Assembly (NCBI RefSeq): GCF_005886345.1
Contig: NZ_PNEC01000008.1
Span: forward strand, 1 to 64,000
Length of the DNA: 64,000 nt
From: Pseudoalteromonas phenolica
Lineage (GTDB): Bacteria; Pseudomonadota; Gammaproteobacteria; Enterobacterales; Alteromonadaceae
Direction: 5' to 3'
A program made the position numbers and the translations under genes. Shown here piece by piece: positions 29,728 to 39,678 of this stretch (position 1 is the stretch's first letter; each line of letters opens with the position of its first letter). The notes beneath the pieces were generated by a model. It did no database searches and was not told where the DNA came from. It worked only from the letters and a program-made list of their open reading frames with translations.

Positions 29728-30495
29728 CTACTCCTCCTTATCGCTACCGCGTTTTGATTCTGGGAGGTAGTTTTTAAGAATACCTTCAATTACTTTCGGG
29801 TTTTGACCATCTTGAATACCCAAGATAGCATCTAGAATTAAACGTTGGTTTTGTTCTTCTTCATCTTTACGAAGTTCAAGTTTAGCTTGGATTGGAATAG
29901 CAACTACATTGGCAAGGAATGCTCCGTATAAGGTTGTGAGAAGCGCTACCGCCATCGCCGGACCAATCGCTTTTGGGTCATCCATGTTTGATAACATAGC
30001 AACAAGACCAATTAGCGTGCCTATCATACCCATAGCTGGTGCGATATCCGCCAAAGATTTAAATAAGTTAGCACCTAATTCATGGCGCGTTGTTGTCAAA
30101 GAAATATCTTTAAGTAATGTCGCGCGAACAACATCAGCATCGTGACCATCAACAAGCATATCAACTCCTTTACGCATAAATGCGTTAGGGATTTCTGCTT
30201 CTTCAAGCGCTAAAAAACCGCCCTTTCGAGCTGAATCTGCAAGCTCTACCGCTTTTTCAATCAACTCTTCCGGAGTCTCAATTTTAAACATGAAGGCCTT
30301 ACCAACGACTTTACCTATGCCTAAGAACTGGCTCATAGTAAAGTTCGAGAGTACGATGAAAATAGAGCCACCGAATACAATGACGGTAGATGGGCCATCA
30401 CCAAACATGGCCAAGTCACCATTACTACTCATGAACATCGCCATGATGACCAAACCTATTGCACCTACTATTCCGATAACGGTTGCTAAATCCAC
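29728..30495 (-). CDS. pomA: Sodium-type flagellar motor protein PomA
   Basis: A 255-residue, four-segment stator protein of the MotA/TolQ/ExbB family. It begins MDLATVIGIVGAIGLVIMAM, and the conserved loop ALADIAPAMGMIGTLIGLV-type segment (here LADIAPAMGMIGTLIGLVAM) and PIQAKLELRKDEEE are typical of Vibrio PomA. Start codon GTG is supported by GGAGG 5 nt upstream. The pair is divergent from xseB-ispA-dxs, the same neighbourhood as in Vibrio, with no other flagellar gene nearby. Confidence 0.95.
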   Translation of the reverse strand: MDLATVIGIVGAIGLVIMAMFMSSNGDLAMFGDGPSTVIVFGGSIFIVLSNFTMSQFLGIGKVVGKAFMFKIETPEELIEKAVELADSARKGGFLALEEAEIPNAFMRKGVDMLVDGHDADVVRATLLKDISLTTTRHELGANLFKSLADIAPAMGMIGTLIGLVAMLSNMDDPKAIGPAMAVALLTTLYGAFLANVVAIPIQAKLELRKDEEEQNQRLILDAILGIQDGQNPKVIEGILKNYLPESKRGSDKEE

Positions 30496-30821
30496 TATCC
30501 CCTCCAGAGAATACTTATCATTACTTTTTTATTATGACACTCGAAGTCAATTTTTTGAGTGGCAACTACAAATATCATGCTTAATTCGAATATTTGCAAA
30601 CCTTGTGCCTATGTTACATTGAAAGGTCTAGCTTTCAGTAAGACTTTTATCGGCAAAATATTGAATATCTTAACTCAATTATCACCTTAATTAATTGAGC
30701 TTAACGAATAATTTGCTCGAAATAACTTTATTGTCTCACAAACTCTACAACAAGTTTTGACCTGAGTCCGTAATCCCCCTAAAATTGCCATCTTACAAAT
30801 AATCGCTGAACAAGAAGTAAT
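30496..30821. other. 326-bp divergent promoter region pomA/xseB
   Basis: No gene is present. It carries the xseB promoter at 30757-30785. For pomA on the minus strand, TTGACT and CATAAT elements are visible around 30530-30555, but with wrong spacing. The rest is AT-rich with no repeat that I could recognise. Confidence 0.6.
30757..30785 (+). promoter_or_regulatory. Predicted promoter of xseB-ispA-dxs
   Basis: A -35 TTGACC (30757-30762) and a -10 TAAAAT (30780-30785) are separated by 17 bp. Each is one mismatch or less from strong consensus positions, ending 36 bp before the xseB ATG. Confidence 0.65.
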
Positions 30822-31064
30822 ATGGCTGCAAAAAAACCTGAAAATTTAAGTTTTGAAGAAGCAATGGCAGAACTTGAAGACATAGTTCAAGCAATGGAAC
30901 AAGGTAGCCTTACTTTAGAACAGTCACTCAAACAATTTGAACGTGGTGTACAACTTGCCAATGCTTCAAATGAAAAGCTGAGCAACGCAGAGCAAAAAGT
31001 TTCGATTCTTATGGGCAATGACCCTGAAGCACCCGTTACTGCAATGCCTAACCAGCTAGATTAA
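30822..31064 (+). CDS. xseB: Exodeoxyribonuclease VII small subunit
   Basis: An 80-residue, mostly helical protein. The conserved core LSFEEAMAELEDIVQAMEQGSLTLEQSL is followed by a second helix with FERGVQLANASNEKL. It pairs with XseA to degrade single-stranded DNA. It precedes ispA by 9 nt, in the usual xseB-ispA-dxs order. Confidence 0.96.
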   Translation: MAAKKPENLSFEEAMAELEDIVQAMEQGSLTLEQSLKQFERGVQLANASNEKLSNAEQKVSILMGNDPEAPVTAMPNQLD

Positions 31065-31073
31065 GATCTAACA

Positions 31074-31961
31074 GTGAATTTATTAGAACAAATTAGAGCA
31101 GCACAAAGTCGGCTAGATACCTATATAGGTGAATACTTTTCGAAGCCGTTAGACACGGATAATACGGTAAAAGAGGCCACTTATTATAGTATAAATAATG
31201 GTGGCAAACGTCTTAGGCCATTTCTTGTGTATAGTGTGGGTAACCTATTTGGTGCCAATGAAGCTGACCTAGATGTAGCAGCTGCCGCCATTGAGTGTAT
31301 TCATAGTTACTCTTTAGTACATGACGATCTTCCTGCTATGGATGACGATGATTTACGTAGAGGTAAGCCGACCTGTCATATAGCATTTGATGAAGCACAA
31401 GCGATTTTAGCCGGTGATGCACTACAAACTTTAGCATTTGAGCTATTAAGTGAACACACCTTCCAAGTATCTGCCCAGCAGCAGTTAGCTATGATAAATA
31501 CATTGGCCAAAGCCTCTGGTATTCAAGGAATGGTGGGTGGACAAGCCCTTGATATTGCAGCGACCGATATGAGTGTAACCTTAGATGAGCTGGAACGTAT
31601 ACATCGCTTAAAAACAGGGGCTCTTTTAAATTGTGCCATTAAACTTGGCGCATATTGTGCGCCAAATATTGATGAAGAAGTAATGAGCGCTTTAGATACC
31701 TATGGGCAAAAACTAGGGTTAGCATTTCAAGTTCAAGACGATATCCTTGATATTGAAGGCGACACTGCCGTGCTCGGTAAACCTCAAGGCTCTGACTTAG
31801 ATAATCACAAGTCAACCTACCCTGCATTACTTGGGCTTGATGGTGCAAAGAATAAAGCACATCAATTAGTGGAAGATGCGCTGCTTGCACTTGATGCAAT
31901 ACCTCATAATACCGATGTATTAGCAGAACTGGCAAAATATATAATTGAGCGTGATCACTAA
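31074..31961 (+). CDS. ispA: Farnesyl diphosphate synthase
   Basis: A 295-residue trans-prenyltransferase making C15 diphosphate for quinones and undecaprenyl phosphate. The first aspartate-rich motif is DDLPAMDDDD (about 84-93), the second QVQDDILDIEGD (about 220-231), and the N-terminal NNGGKRLRPF binds substrate. Start codon is GTG, 9 nt after the xseB stop. Length is normal. Confidence 0.96.
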   Translation: MNLLEQIRAAQSRLDTYIGEYFSKPLDTDNTVKEATYYSINNGGKRLRPFLVYSVGNLFGANEADLDVAAAAIECIHSYSLVHDDLPAMDDDDLRRGKPTCHIAFDEAQAILAGDALQTLAFELLSEHTFQVSAQQQLAMINTLAKASGIQGMVGGQALDIAATDMSVTLDELERIHRLKTGALLNCAIKLGAYCAPNIDEEVMSALDTYGQKLGLAFQVQDDILDIEGDTAVLGKPQGSDLDNHKSTYPALLGLDGAKNKAHQLVEDALLALDAIPHNTDVLAELAKYIIERDH

Positions 31962-32066
31962 TACTCTACCATGACGTATTGATGACGAGCAGAATAAAAT
32001 TTATAAAAATTAAGTAAACCTTTGTATATAATTGAATAAGGTTTGTGTAGGACACATGTTGAAAGA

Positions 32067-33926
32067 ATGAAACTGGACAGTAGCAAGTACCCATTACTCG
32101 CCTTGGTTGATGAACCGGCGCAATTACGTCAATTACCACAGCCCCAACTGGGTAAGCTGAGCGACGAATTAAGAGATTACTTACTTAATTCGGTTTCTCA
32201 GAGCAGTGGCCACTTGGCTTCAGGCTTAGGCACCGTCGAGCTGACAGTGGCTTTACATTACGTATATGACACACCTGAAGATAGATTAATTTGGGATGTG
32301 GGTCATCAAGCTTACCCACACAAAATCTTAACGGGTCGTCGCGATGCCATGCATACGATCCGTCAAAAAGATGGGTTGCATCCATTTCCTTTTCGTGAAG
32401 AAAGTCAATATGACACCTTCAGTGTGGGCCATTCAAGTACCTCAATTTCAGCGGCATTAGGTATGTCTATTGCTGCTCAGAAAGAAGGGAAAGGCCGTAA
32501 AACTGTCGCCGTTATAGGTGATGGTGCGATCACTGCAGGTATGGCATTCGAAGCGATGAACCACGCTGGAGATATCAAGTCTGACATGCTAATTATCTTA
32601 AATGATAATGAGATGTCTATCTCTGAAAATGTAGGTGCGCTAAACAACCACTTTGCACGTATTCTTTCAGGTAGCTTCTATACCAATATTCGTGAAGGCA
32701 GTAAGAAAATTCTCTCTGGTGTACCGACGGTCAAAGAGCTTGCAAGTCGTATGGAAGAGCACTTAAAGGGCATGGTCATTCCTGGCACTTTCTTCGAAGA
32801 GCTTGGTTTAAATTACATTGGTCCAATTGATGGTCACGACGTTAATATGCTCGTTGATACGCTAAGAAATATGCGTAACCTTAAAGGGCCACAGATTTTG
32901 CACATCAAAACGCAAAAAGGTAAAGGTTACAAACCAGCTGAAGCCGACCCTATCGGCTACCACGGTGTGCCAAAGTTCGATCCAAGCGTGCATAGCTTGC
33001 CAAAATCGAAACCTAGCGCCCCTACTTTTTCAAAAGTATTTGGTGATTGGTTATGTGATATGGCAGCACAAGATCCTAAGCTTATGGCGATTACACCAGC
33101 GATGCGTGAAGGTTCAGGTATGGTGCGTTTCTCAAAAGAGTTTCCTGAACAGTACTTTGATGTTGCCATTGCTGAGCAACACGCTGTTACCCTAGGTGCA
33201 GGTTTCGCATGTGAAGGCCTTAAACCCGTAGTTGCTATCTACTCAAGCTTCTTACAACGTGCTTACGACCAACTTATTCACGATGTCGCGCTACAAAACT
33301 TACCTGTGCTATTTGCAATTGACCGTGCAGGTATTGTTGGCGCTGATGGTGAAACTCACCAAGGTGCATATGACTTAAGCTTTATGCGCTGTATTCCAAA
33401 CATGATCATCATGGCACCAAGTGATACCAACGAATGTCGTCAGATGCTTTACACTGGCTACCAGTGTAACCAACCTGTTGCGGTGCGTTACCCTCGTGGT
33501 AGTGCCGGTGATAATGATGTAGAAACGCAGATGCAAGCGTTTGAAATTGGTAAGGGCAACGTGATCCGTGAAGGTGAGAAAGTGGCCATCTTAAGTTTTG
33601 GCACACTACTTCATAATGCCAAACAAGCTGCTGAAAAGTTAAATGCAACTCTCGTTGATATGCGATTTGTAAAACCGCTTGATGAAGCCCTCCTCGTTGA
33701 ACTGAGCAAAACCCATGATCGCTTTGTATGTCTTGAAGATAACGCCATAGCCGGTGGTGCTGGCAGTGCTGTTATGGAATTCCTCGGCGCACAAGGTATT
33801 CACACACCGGTGTCATTATTTGGTATTCCAGATGAATTTATCAAGCACGGTACGCAAGACGAAATGCATGCAGAAATGGGCTTATGTGCTGATTCAATCG
33901 AGCAGCGTATTAGGGCGCTACTTTAA
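32067..33926 (+). CDS. dxs: 1-deoxy-D-xylulose-5-phosphate synthase
   Basis: A 619-residue thiamin-diphosphate enzyme that condenses pyruvate and glyceraldehyde-3-phosphate, the first step of the MEP isoprenoid pathway. The ThDP motif is [23 protein letters not shown]-like (GDGAIT near 153, N about 180), and [10 protein letters not shown] carries the catalytic Glu (about 370). The ATG at 32067 matches E. coli Dxs (KYPLLALVD); an upstream TTG at 32043 would add eight unrelated residues. The ribosome site is weak (GAAAGA). Confidence 0.96.
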   Translation: MKLDSSKYPLLALVDEPAQLRQLPQPQLGKLSDELRDYLLNSVSQSSGHLASGLGTVELTVALHYVYDTPEDRLIWDVGHQAYPHKILTGRRDAMHTIRQKDGLHPFPFREESQYDTFSVGHSSTSISAALGMSIAAQKEGKGRKTVAVIGDGAITAGMAFEAMNHAGDIKSDMLIILNDNEMSISENVGALNNHFARILSGSFYTNIREGSKKILSGVPTVKELASRMEEHLKGMVIPGTFFEELGLNYIGPIDGHDVNMLVDTLRNMRNLKGPQILHIKTQKGKGYKPAEADPIGYHGVPKFDPSVHSLPKSKPSAPTFSKVFGDWLCDMAAQDPKLMAITPAMREGSGMVRFSKEFPEQYFDVAIAEQHAVTLGAGFACEGLKPVVAIYSSFLQRAYDQLIHDVALQNLPVLFAIDRAGIVGADGETHQGAYDLSFMRCIPNMIIMAPSDTNECRQMLYTGYQCNQPVAVRYPRGSAGDNDVETQMQAFEIGKGNVIREGEKVAILSFGTLLHNAKQAAEKLNATLVDMRFVKPLDEALLVELSKTHDRFVCLEDNAIAGGAGSAVMEFLGAQGIHTPVSLFGIPDEFIKHGTQDEMHAEMGLCADSIEQRIRALL

Positions 33927-33935
33927 TAAACACTG

Positions 33936-33975
33936 AAGCATAAAAAAAGGAGCCTTAGCTCCTTTTTTTATGCTT
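33936..33975. terminator. Bidirectional terminator between dxs and the GGDEF gene
   Basis: A 40-bp perfect palindrome: the arms contain GCAT, seven A and GGAGC, with a CTTA loop and the complementary GCTCC, seven T and ATGC. It serves two convergent genes. Confidence 0.92.
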
Positions 33976-34011
33976 TAAAATCTTTAATGAAATGAAACTT
34001 ACCACTTAGAA

Positions 34012-37000
34012 TTAACGCATCCAAATTTTCACATCTGCGAGCCCATTAGCCTGTAAGGTTTGTAGTTGAGACTCCACATTACTTGTTTGCTCAAACTCAA
34101 ATGCATCCAACTGTTCATCAAATGTAATCGTTGCAGCACCATCGCCACCACGTTGTTTTACTTGATGAAGTGCAACATCGGCTAAATTAACAGAGGCCTC
34201 CCAACTGATAACTTGCCCACCTAATAAAGGCAGAGGATAAAATGACCAGCCCATAGAAACCGTCATATTGATTGACTTACCATTCGGTAATTGGAAATCA
34301 CATTCAGCAATAGCACGGCATAGCTCTTTTATATAGCTTTCAATCGCGTCACGTTTAAAATCTCTGAGCAATAATAAAAACTCATCACCACTCCAACGTG
34401 CCACATAATCAGAGCCTTGTGTCCGAGTATTGAGCAACGTTGAAAGCTGTTGCAAACAGCTATCTCCCCCTATAGGGCCATAGGCATCATTCACTTTACT
34501 AAAGTTATCGACATTTATGATAAGTAGTACTAGACGCTTATTTTGCTGCTGAAGCGACTGTGCATTACGCTGATAGTGTTCGACATCTTTTGGCAACTGA
34601 TCAAACAAGAAACGACGGCTTTTCAGTCCTGTTAACTCATCTGTATGACTCACTAACTTCATTTGCGTATTCACTTCATTAAGCTTATCGTTAGCTTGCC
34701 TTAATGCCATAGTTCGCTCAGCGACTAAGCTTTCTAGCGCTTGCTGTTTGCGGCGTTCTTGAGCTCTGAATATCCAAAAGAATACGTAAAACAGCAAAAC
34801 AAAGCCCAAGGCAATCAATAACCTAAAATAAATTGTTTCGTCAAATCGCCTAGGGATTTCAATTCGTTGTGAGACACTACGCGCTTGTTGCCACCCTTCA
34901 CCTTTTCGTTTTACTTGTAGTTCAAAACTATAAACTCCCGGTGCTAAGTTAGTGTAAATCGCCTCACGACGATTAAACACTTCACGCCATTCACTTTGTT
35001 CTTTCCCTGTCAGTCTATATCTAAACTCAATCCCTGTGGGAGCATAAAAGTCAATTGCTGTGTAGTTAATGGTAATATCGCGTTCACTGGTATCTAAATT
35101 CAGTAAATCGGTGAACTCACTAGCAATCAGTTCTCTATTTTGCGTTAGTACTGCTTCTAATTTAGGTGTTAGCTCTTTAGAACCGAATAGTTCAACGTTC
35201 TTCGGGATCTCAACCATTCCCTGTGAGCTTGGATACCAAATAGAATTTTGTTGCTCTAAAACAGCATCACCACCAAACCCAGAACAACACCGCCCTACTT
35301 TACCATCTAGCTGACGATCGAATTGACTGATCACCTGTTCAACTTTCAAATTCGAAATAGGATGCGCAAACTGCGCGGCAGGAAGACGATATACCCCTTT
35401 TCTGGTACTGACCCAAATTAATGCCTGTTGCTCATCATAATAGAGCGAGGATATTGAACCATGAGGTAAGCCATTTGAGGCATCAAGCTGATACCAATCG
35501 CCCTTTGCAGTTCGATAAAATAACCCATCATTCCAAGAGCCAACTAAAGTCGCCACACCTTGAATATATAAAATACTGGTAACATAAGCGGACTCTAAAG
35601 ACGTTTGACCACCGAGCTTTTCAATGCCTTTTTGATTAAATTGATAAGCTCCTTTGTTGGTGCCTATAAACCCGACATTTGGCTGATCATTGATATACGT
35701 GACAAACCTACTGCCTAGACTGCCTAAATAATCGTTATAGGCAAAAGGAGTTAGTCCAGAGTATTCAAGACGATATATACCACTACCTGTACCAATCCAA
35801 ATTCCCCCTCGCTGAGATGGTGTAATGGCCAATACAGGAGTTTGTCGAAGCTCTCGAAACGGCAATAGCTGTAATACACCTTGCTCGTAAATTAATGTCC
35901 CACGCTCAGTACCTATGAAAAGGCTGTTACCGCTAAACTCAAGCTCATAAACCGCACTGTTATTGAGTTCTTCTGAGTCAATAACAACCTGAAATGCATC
36001 TTGGTTATTTAAATAGCCAACACCACTTCTAGCGGCTATCCAAGTTCTACCCTGATTGTCTGTTGTCATTGCAGTGATCCCTTGCTGACTATTCCCGTCA
36101 ATCATATGACGGGCTATATTGCCAGTATGTGCAAACCACAAGCCTTCGTTTAAACTGGCAAACCAAATATTCCCTTCGCCGTCTTTAAACATATCAGAAA
36201 ACCAAATTGCTTGATCGGCATGAATAGGCTCCACATAACGCCAGTCAGACACACCTTCTCTGAACATAAGTCTGCTAGAGGTAGATACCCATAACCCTGT
36301 ATCTGAGTCGTACATAAATTTATAGACAGCACCGTTACCGAGCTCAGTATATTTTCTAAGTACCTGATCGATATCTAAGAAGTAAGCACCTAATTCAGAG
36401 GCTAAATACAAACGCCCCTCAATCCATGCTAAATCATGAATAATAGTCTGTGCTAATTGTTCTGGGAGAGATAAACGAAAGCCAAGCTCTAGACGAAACA
36501 CATCTCTGCGATTGGTGGCTGATTTGGTAATTTTTAAAAGATTACGCTCATTTACCAACCATAAACCATCGGTACCTTGGGCGATTTTAGACACACTACC
36601 TACAATCTGATTAATGCGGTTAACAGGAAACTTTTTATTGTCTTCTGCTGAATCAAATGCACGTTGTGCTTGTTGGTCATTGCCAATGTAAAATAAGCCA
36701 TTACCTGCAACCCAGATGTCACCTTGACTATCCTCAACAATATCTAAAATTGGCCCTTTGATATTAAAAGAATGCACTTTTAATGTATGAGGATCCAGAC
36801 GGTGTAATCCACGTTTCGTTCCAATCCATAACTTACCATGTCTATCTAACAGTAACTTATGAATGGCATTGGTTTGCAAGAATTGTGTGTTTTGGGTTGT
36901 GAAATTGCGAAACTGATAACCATCAAAACGACTGAGACCAAATTGAGTGCCAAGCCATACATAGCCTTGTTGGTCTTGCACCAAACTTTTTATTGATTGT

Positions 37001-37116
37001 GAGGGTAAGCCATTTTGTACATTCCATTGCTTCACAATATAGTCATTGATGGCAGCCGATACTGAAAAACTCATCAGTATAAACAGCCAAGACACTAGCA
37101 AGGTTTTTTTGATCAT
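34012..37116 (-). CDS. Two-component-propeller sensor with diguanylate cyclase domain
   Basis: A 1034-residue membrane sensor. After a signal peptide (1-22) come repeated propeller blades with W-G-T/W-L-G-T signatures such as GYVWLGTQFGLSRFDG (about 30-640) and a Y_Y_Y beta domain with GVYSFELQVKRKGEGWQ (about 670-745). One membrane segment follows (about 757-782), then a short coiled coil and a GGDEF domain (about 825-995). The A-site reads SGDEF at about 906-910, and there is no RxxD inhibitory site in the usual position. The periplasmic part should sense a ligand and control c-di-GMP synthesis if the SGDEF site is active. It starts 21 nt after pgpA, so co-transcription is possible. Confidence 0.88.
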   Translation of the reverse strand: MIKKTLLVSWLFILMSFSVSAAINDYIVKQWNVQNGLPSQSIKSLVQDQQGYVWLGTQFGLSRFDGYQFRNFTTQNTQFLQTNAIHKLLLDRHGKLWIGTKRGLHRLDPHTLKVHSFNIKGPILDIVEDSQGDIWVAGNGLFYIGNDQQAQRAFDSAEDNKKFPVNRINQIVGSVSKIAQGTDGLWLVNERNLLKITKSATNRRDVFRLELGFRLSLPEQLAQTIIHDLAWIEGRLYLASELGAYFLDIDQVLRKYTELGNGAVYKFMYDSDTGLWVSTSSRLMFREGVSDWRYVEPIHADQAIWFSDMFKDGEGNIWFASLNEGLWFAHTGNIARHMIDGNSQQGITAMTTDNQGRTWIAARSGVGYLNNQDAFQVVIDSEELNNSAVYELEFSGNSLFIGTERGTLIYEQGVLQLLPFRELRQTPVLAITPSQRGGIWIGTGSGIYRLEYSGLTPFAYNDYLGSLGSRFVTYINDQPNVGFIGTNKGAYQFNQKGIEKLGGQTSLESAYVTSILYIQGVATLVGSWNDGLFYRTAKGDWYQLDASNGLPHGSISSLYYDEQQALIWVSTRKGVYRLPAAQFAHPISNLKVEQVISQFDRQLDGKVGRCCSGFGGDAVLEQQNSIWYPSSQGMVEIPKNVELFGSKELTPKLEAVLTQNRELIASEFTDLLNLDTSERDITINYTAIDFYAPTGIEFRYRLTGKEQSEWREVFNRREAIYTNLAPGVYSFELQVKRKGEGWQQARSVSQRIEIPRRFDETIYFRLLIALGFVLLFYVFFWIFRAQERRKQQALESLVAERTMALRQANDKLNEVNTQMKLVSHTDELTGLKSRRFLFDQLPKDVEHYQRNAQSLQQQNKRLVLLIINVDNFSKVNDAYGPIGGDSCLQQLSTLLNTRTQGSDYVARWSGDEFLLLLRDFKRDAIESYIKELCRAIAECDFQLPNGKSINMTVSMGWSFYPLPLLGGQVISWEASVNLADVALHQVKQRGGDGAATITFDEQLDAFEFEQTSNVESQLQTLQANGLADVKIWMR

Positions 37117-37137
37117 ACACTCACAATCTTTTATTGA

Positions 37138-37623
37138 TTAAGCTACTAAGAACCCAGTTTTAAACAAAGCTTGTACACAAATCAACGAAAAAATACCCGC
37201 TAAAATGTCATCAGCCATGATCCCGAAGCCACCATGCAGCTTTTTGTCTAACATTCTAATGGGGCCTGGTTTGGCAATATCGAAAAATCTGAATAATATA
37301 AAGCCAACTAAAAGTGCTTTCCAAGATAATGCTGCGCCTATCATGGTAATGTAAAAACCAGCCACTTCATCCCAAACAATTGCAGGATGATCATGAACTT
37401 GAACATCTTTAGCCGTTTGTCCGCAAACCCAAATACCGAATACACTGATCACAACTGCAAAAACACATTGCAGCCATAATGGATAACTTGCTGTAATGAA
37501 AATAAGTGGTAATGCACCTAAAGTACCAAATGTACCCGGGGCAAATGGGGCAAGTCCTAAACCAAAACCCAAACCAAAAAATTGATGGGGTTTACGAATA
37601 TCAAATTTGTACTGCTTAGCCAA
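37138..37623 (-). CDS. pgpA: Phosphatidylglycerophosphatase A
   Basis: A 161-residue inner-membrane enzyme that removes the phosphate from phosphatidylglycerophosphate. The N-terminal GLGLAPFAPGTFGTLGALP and middle PAIVWDEVAGF are family hallmarks; several hydrophobic segments follow. It is 8 nt downstream of thiL, the gene order found in E. coli. Confidence 0.94.
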   Translation of the reverse strand: MAKQYKFDIRKPHQFFGLGFGLGLAPFAPGTFGTLGALPLIFITASYPLWLQCVFAVVISVFGIWVCGQTAKDVQVHDHPAIVWDEVAGFYITMIGAALSWKALLVGFILFRFFDIAKPGPIRMLDKKLHGGFGIMADDILAGIFSLICVQALFKTGFLVA

Positions 37624-37631
37624 ACCGACTC

Positions 37632-38594
37632 CTAACTAAAATGTTCAAAGCCAGTTGCGGGAAATGGCCAAGGTTTATCTTTATAAAGTAGCGATACATC
37701 GCCTGCATTTGCGTTAATTTGCCCGATACAGGTTGGTGTCACACCATATTCTGCCAAGCGCTTTTCTACTGCTACTCTATTACTATCAGGCACAGTAAAC
37801 AACAACTGATAATCATCGCCATAGGCCATTGCCAGCATTAAACGTACTTCTTCATCTGGTAAATTTTTCAGCGCTGTTGAAAGCGGCACTTTATCAGCAT
37901 GGATTGTCGCACCAACACCTGAGTGGGTCAGAATATGATTCAAATCAGCCAGCAAACCGTCAGAAATATCAATGGCTGAATTCGCCAAACCACGTAAAAC
38001 CTGGCCTGCTGCAACTTGGGGGGCTGGATAATCAAACTTTTTCTGAGCATAACTGCGGTCTTCATCACTGAGATCCCACCCTTGTTTACGTGCTTCGATT
38101 GCCAAAGCAGCATCTCCAAGGTCGCCAGTCACATATAACCAATCACCTACTTTAGCACCACTTCGCGTCAACGCTTTGCCTTTTGGCACAATGCCTTTAG
38201 CGCACACAGTAATCGTTAATGGACCTTGTGTGGTGTCACCACCAATCAGTTGCACGTTATAGTATTCGGCAATATCGTGCATACCTTCTGTGAACTGTTC
38301 CAGCCAAGTTTCATCAACATTAGGTAGCGTCAATCCGATGGATATCCAAGCAGGCTCTGCCCCCATTGCAGCTAAATCACTTAAGTTTACCGCTAAAATT
38401 CGGTGTCCTAAGGCTTTAGGAGAAATATCAGAAAAGAAATGGACGCCTTCAACCAGCGTATCTGTGGTGACCGCTAATTGGCAGCCTTCGGGGATAGTAA
38501 CTAGGGCGCAATCATCACCTATGCCTAAGTCTACATCACGTCGAGTAATGCCACGGCCGGTGAAAAATCGATTGATTAACTCAAATTCCTTCAT
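37632..38594 (-). CDS. thiL: Thiamin-monophosphate kinase
   Basis: A roughly 320-residue AIR-synthase-fold kinase that makes thiamin diphosphate. Motifs are DVDLGIGDDCALV, VNLSDLAAMGAEP, GGDTTQGP and NSAIDISDGLLADL. The ATG at 38594 gives the normal start MKEFELI, but it lies directly behind the T run of a terminator-like hairpin and has no ribosome site. A TTG at 38627 has AAAGG upstream, but its frame runs through the hairpin and adds 11 residues. Either start is possible; homology favours 38594. Confidence 0.92.
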   Translation of the reverse strand: MKEFELINRFFTGRGITRRDVDLGIGDDCALVTIPEGCQLAVTTDTLVEGVHFFSDISPKALGHRILAVNLSDLAAMGAEPAWISIGLTLPNVDETWLEQFTEGMHDIAEYYNVQLIGGDTTQGPLTITVCAKGIVPKGKALTRSGAKVGDWLYVTGDLGDAALAIEARKQGWDLSDEDRSYAQKKFDYPAPQVAAGQVLRGLANSAIDISDGLLADLNHILTHSGVGATIHADKVPLSTALKNLPDEEVRLMLAMAYGDDYQLLFTVPDSNRVAVEKRLAEYGVTPTCIGQINANAGDVSLLYKDKPWPFPATGFEHFS

Positions 38595-38597
38595 ACA

Positions 38598-38621
38598 TAA
38601 AAAAGCCGGCCTAAGCCGGCT
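38598..38621 (-). terminator. Terminator-like hairpin between nusB and thiL
   Basis: On the minus strand AGCCGGC and GCCGGCT pair around TTAG, followed by six T, 18 nt after the nusB stop codon. The T run ends four bases before the thiL ATG. It should terminate much of the transcription reaching it, unless read-through or antitermination supplies thiL-pgpA. Confidence 0.8.
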
Positions 38622-38638
38622 CTCCAAATTGTTTGCCT

Positions 38639-39049
38639 TTATTTGCGAACTGCTTTAACTGCTTTGTCTAAAACACCGTTCACAAACTTATGGCTGTCTT
38701 CTGCACCAAAGATTTTCGCAAGCTCAATGCCTTCATTGATTGCTACTTTGTAAGGTACATCTTCACGGAACTTAAGTTCGTATGCACTTAAGCGTAATAC
38801 TGCACGCTCAACTTCATCTAAGTCTTCAAACGGGCGAGAAAGATGTGGCTTAACAAGCTCATCTAATTGTTTTACGTTTACTGCAACACCGCGAGCAAGA
38901 TCTTTAAAGTATTCTACGTCTACTTTAGATACATCATTCTCGATCAACATTTGTTGCTCAATATCGGCAATCGGGTTGCCACTTAATTGCCAAGAGTATA
39001 CGGCTTGAAGCGCTAATATACGTGCTTTACGTCTTGCTGCTGGTTTCAC
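38639..39049 (-). CDS. nusB: Transcription antitermination factor NusB
   Basis: A 136-residue all-helical RNA-binding protein that acts with S10 in rRNA antitermination. It begins [22 protein letters not shown] and carries the conserved [21 protein letters not shown] and [27 protein letters not shown]-type core. It lies 11 nt after ribH, as in E. coli. Confidence 0.96.
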   Translation of the reverse strand: MKPAARRKARILALQAVYSWQLSGNPIADIEQQMLIENDVSKVDVEYFKDLARGVAVNVKQLDELVKPHLSRPFEDLDEVERAVLRLSAYELKFREDVPYKVAINEGIELAKIFGAEDSHKFVNGVLDKAVKAVRK

Positions 39050-39060
39050 TGAGGATCCTC

Positions 39061-39525
39061 TTAAATTTGCTCTAGCACGTTCACCATTTCTAGTGCACCA
39101 AGGGCTGCTTCGCCGCCTTTGTTGCCCATTTTAGTGCCCGCACGTTCAATGGCTTGCTCAATGCTTTCCGTGGTTAATACACCAAATGCTACCGGAATAT
39201 CATAGTCTAATGAAACGCTTGCAAGTCCTTTGTTTGACTCGTTAGCAACTAGGTCGAAATGTGGAGTACCACCACGGATGATAACGCCTAATGCAATGAT
39301 TGCATCGTGCTCTTTTTTCATCGCTAAACGCTTAGCTGCTAATGGTAACTCAACGGCACCTGGTACATATACCACAGTGATGTCTTCTTCTTTAACACCA
39401 CCAACACGCTTTAGCTCGTCAACAGCACCTTCAAGTAAGCTACTACCGATAAAATCATTAAAACGTGAAATAACAATGGCAAATTTTTTGCCAGGAGCGT
39501 ATTTGTTACCTTCAATAATCTTCAT
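39061..39525 (-). CDS. ribH: 6,7-dimethyl-8-ribityllumazine synthase
   Basis: A 154-residue enzyme condensing the ribityl-pyrimidine with dihydroxybutanone phosphate. [26 protein letters not shown] (with the catalytic His) and the C-terminal [13 protein letters not shown] are all present. It is separated from ribBX upstream by a terminator, so it probably has its own promoter in 39526-39640. Confidence 0.96.
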   Translation of the reverse strand: MKIIEGNKYAPGKKFAIVISRFNDFIGSSLLEGAVDELKRVGGVKEEDITVVYVPGAVELPLAAKRLAMKKEHDAIIALGVIIRGGTPHFDLVANESNKGLASVSLDYDIPVAFGVLTTESIEQAIERAGTKMGNKGGEAALGALEMVNVLEQI

Positions 39526-39643
39526 TAGATGGTCCTAATCTTCTTAATGTTTCGTACTTTGCAATCAAAGTGCGCCGAATACGCAATAAGCAATTGCCAA
39601 ATTGGCGCGCATAATAGCACAGTTTTGGTTAACCCCAAATAAC

Positions 39644-39669
39644 AAAACCCGCTGTCATCAACGGGCTTT
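39644..39669 (-). terminator. Terminator after ribBX
   Basis: On the minus strand AAAGCCCG pairs with CGGGTTTT (one G-T) around a 10-nt loop, 10 nt after the ribBX stop codon. It splits the rib cluster into two transcription units unless leaky. Confidence 0.7.
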
Positions 39670-39678
39670 TTCATTCAA

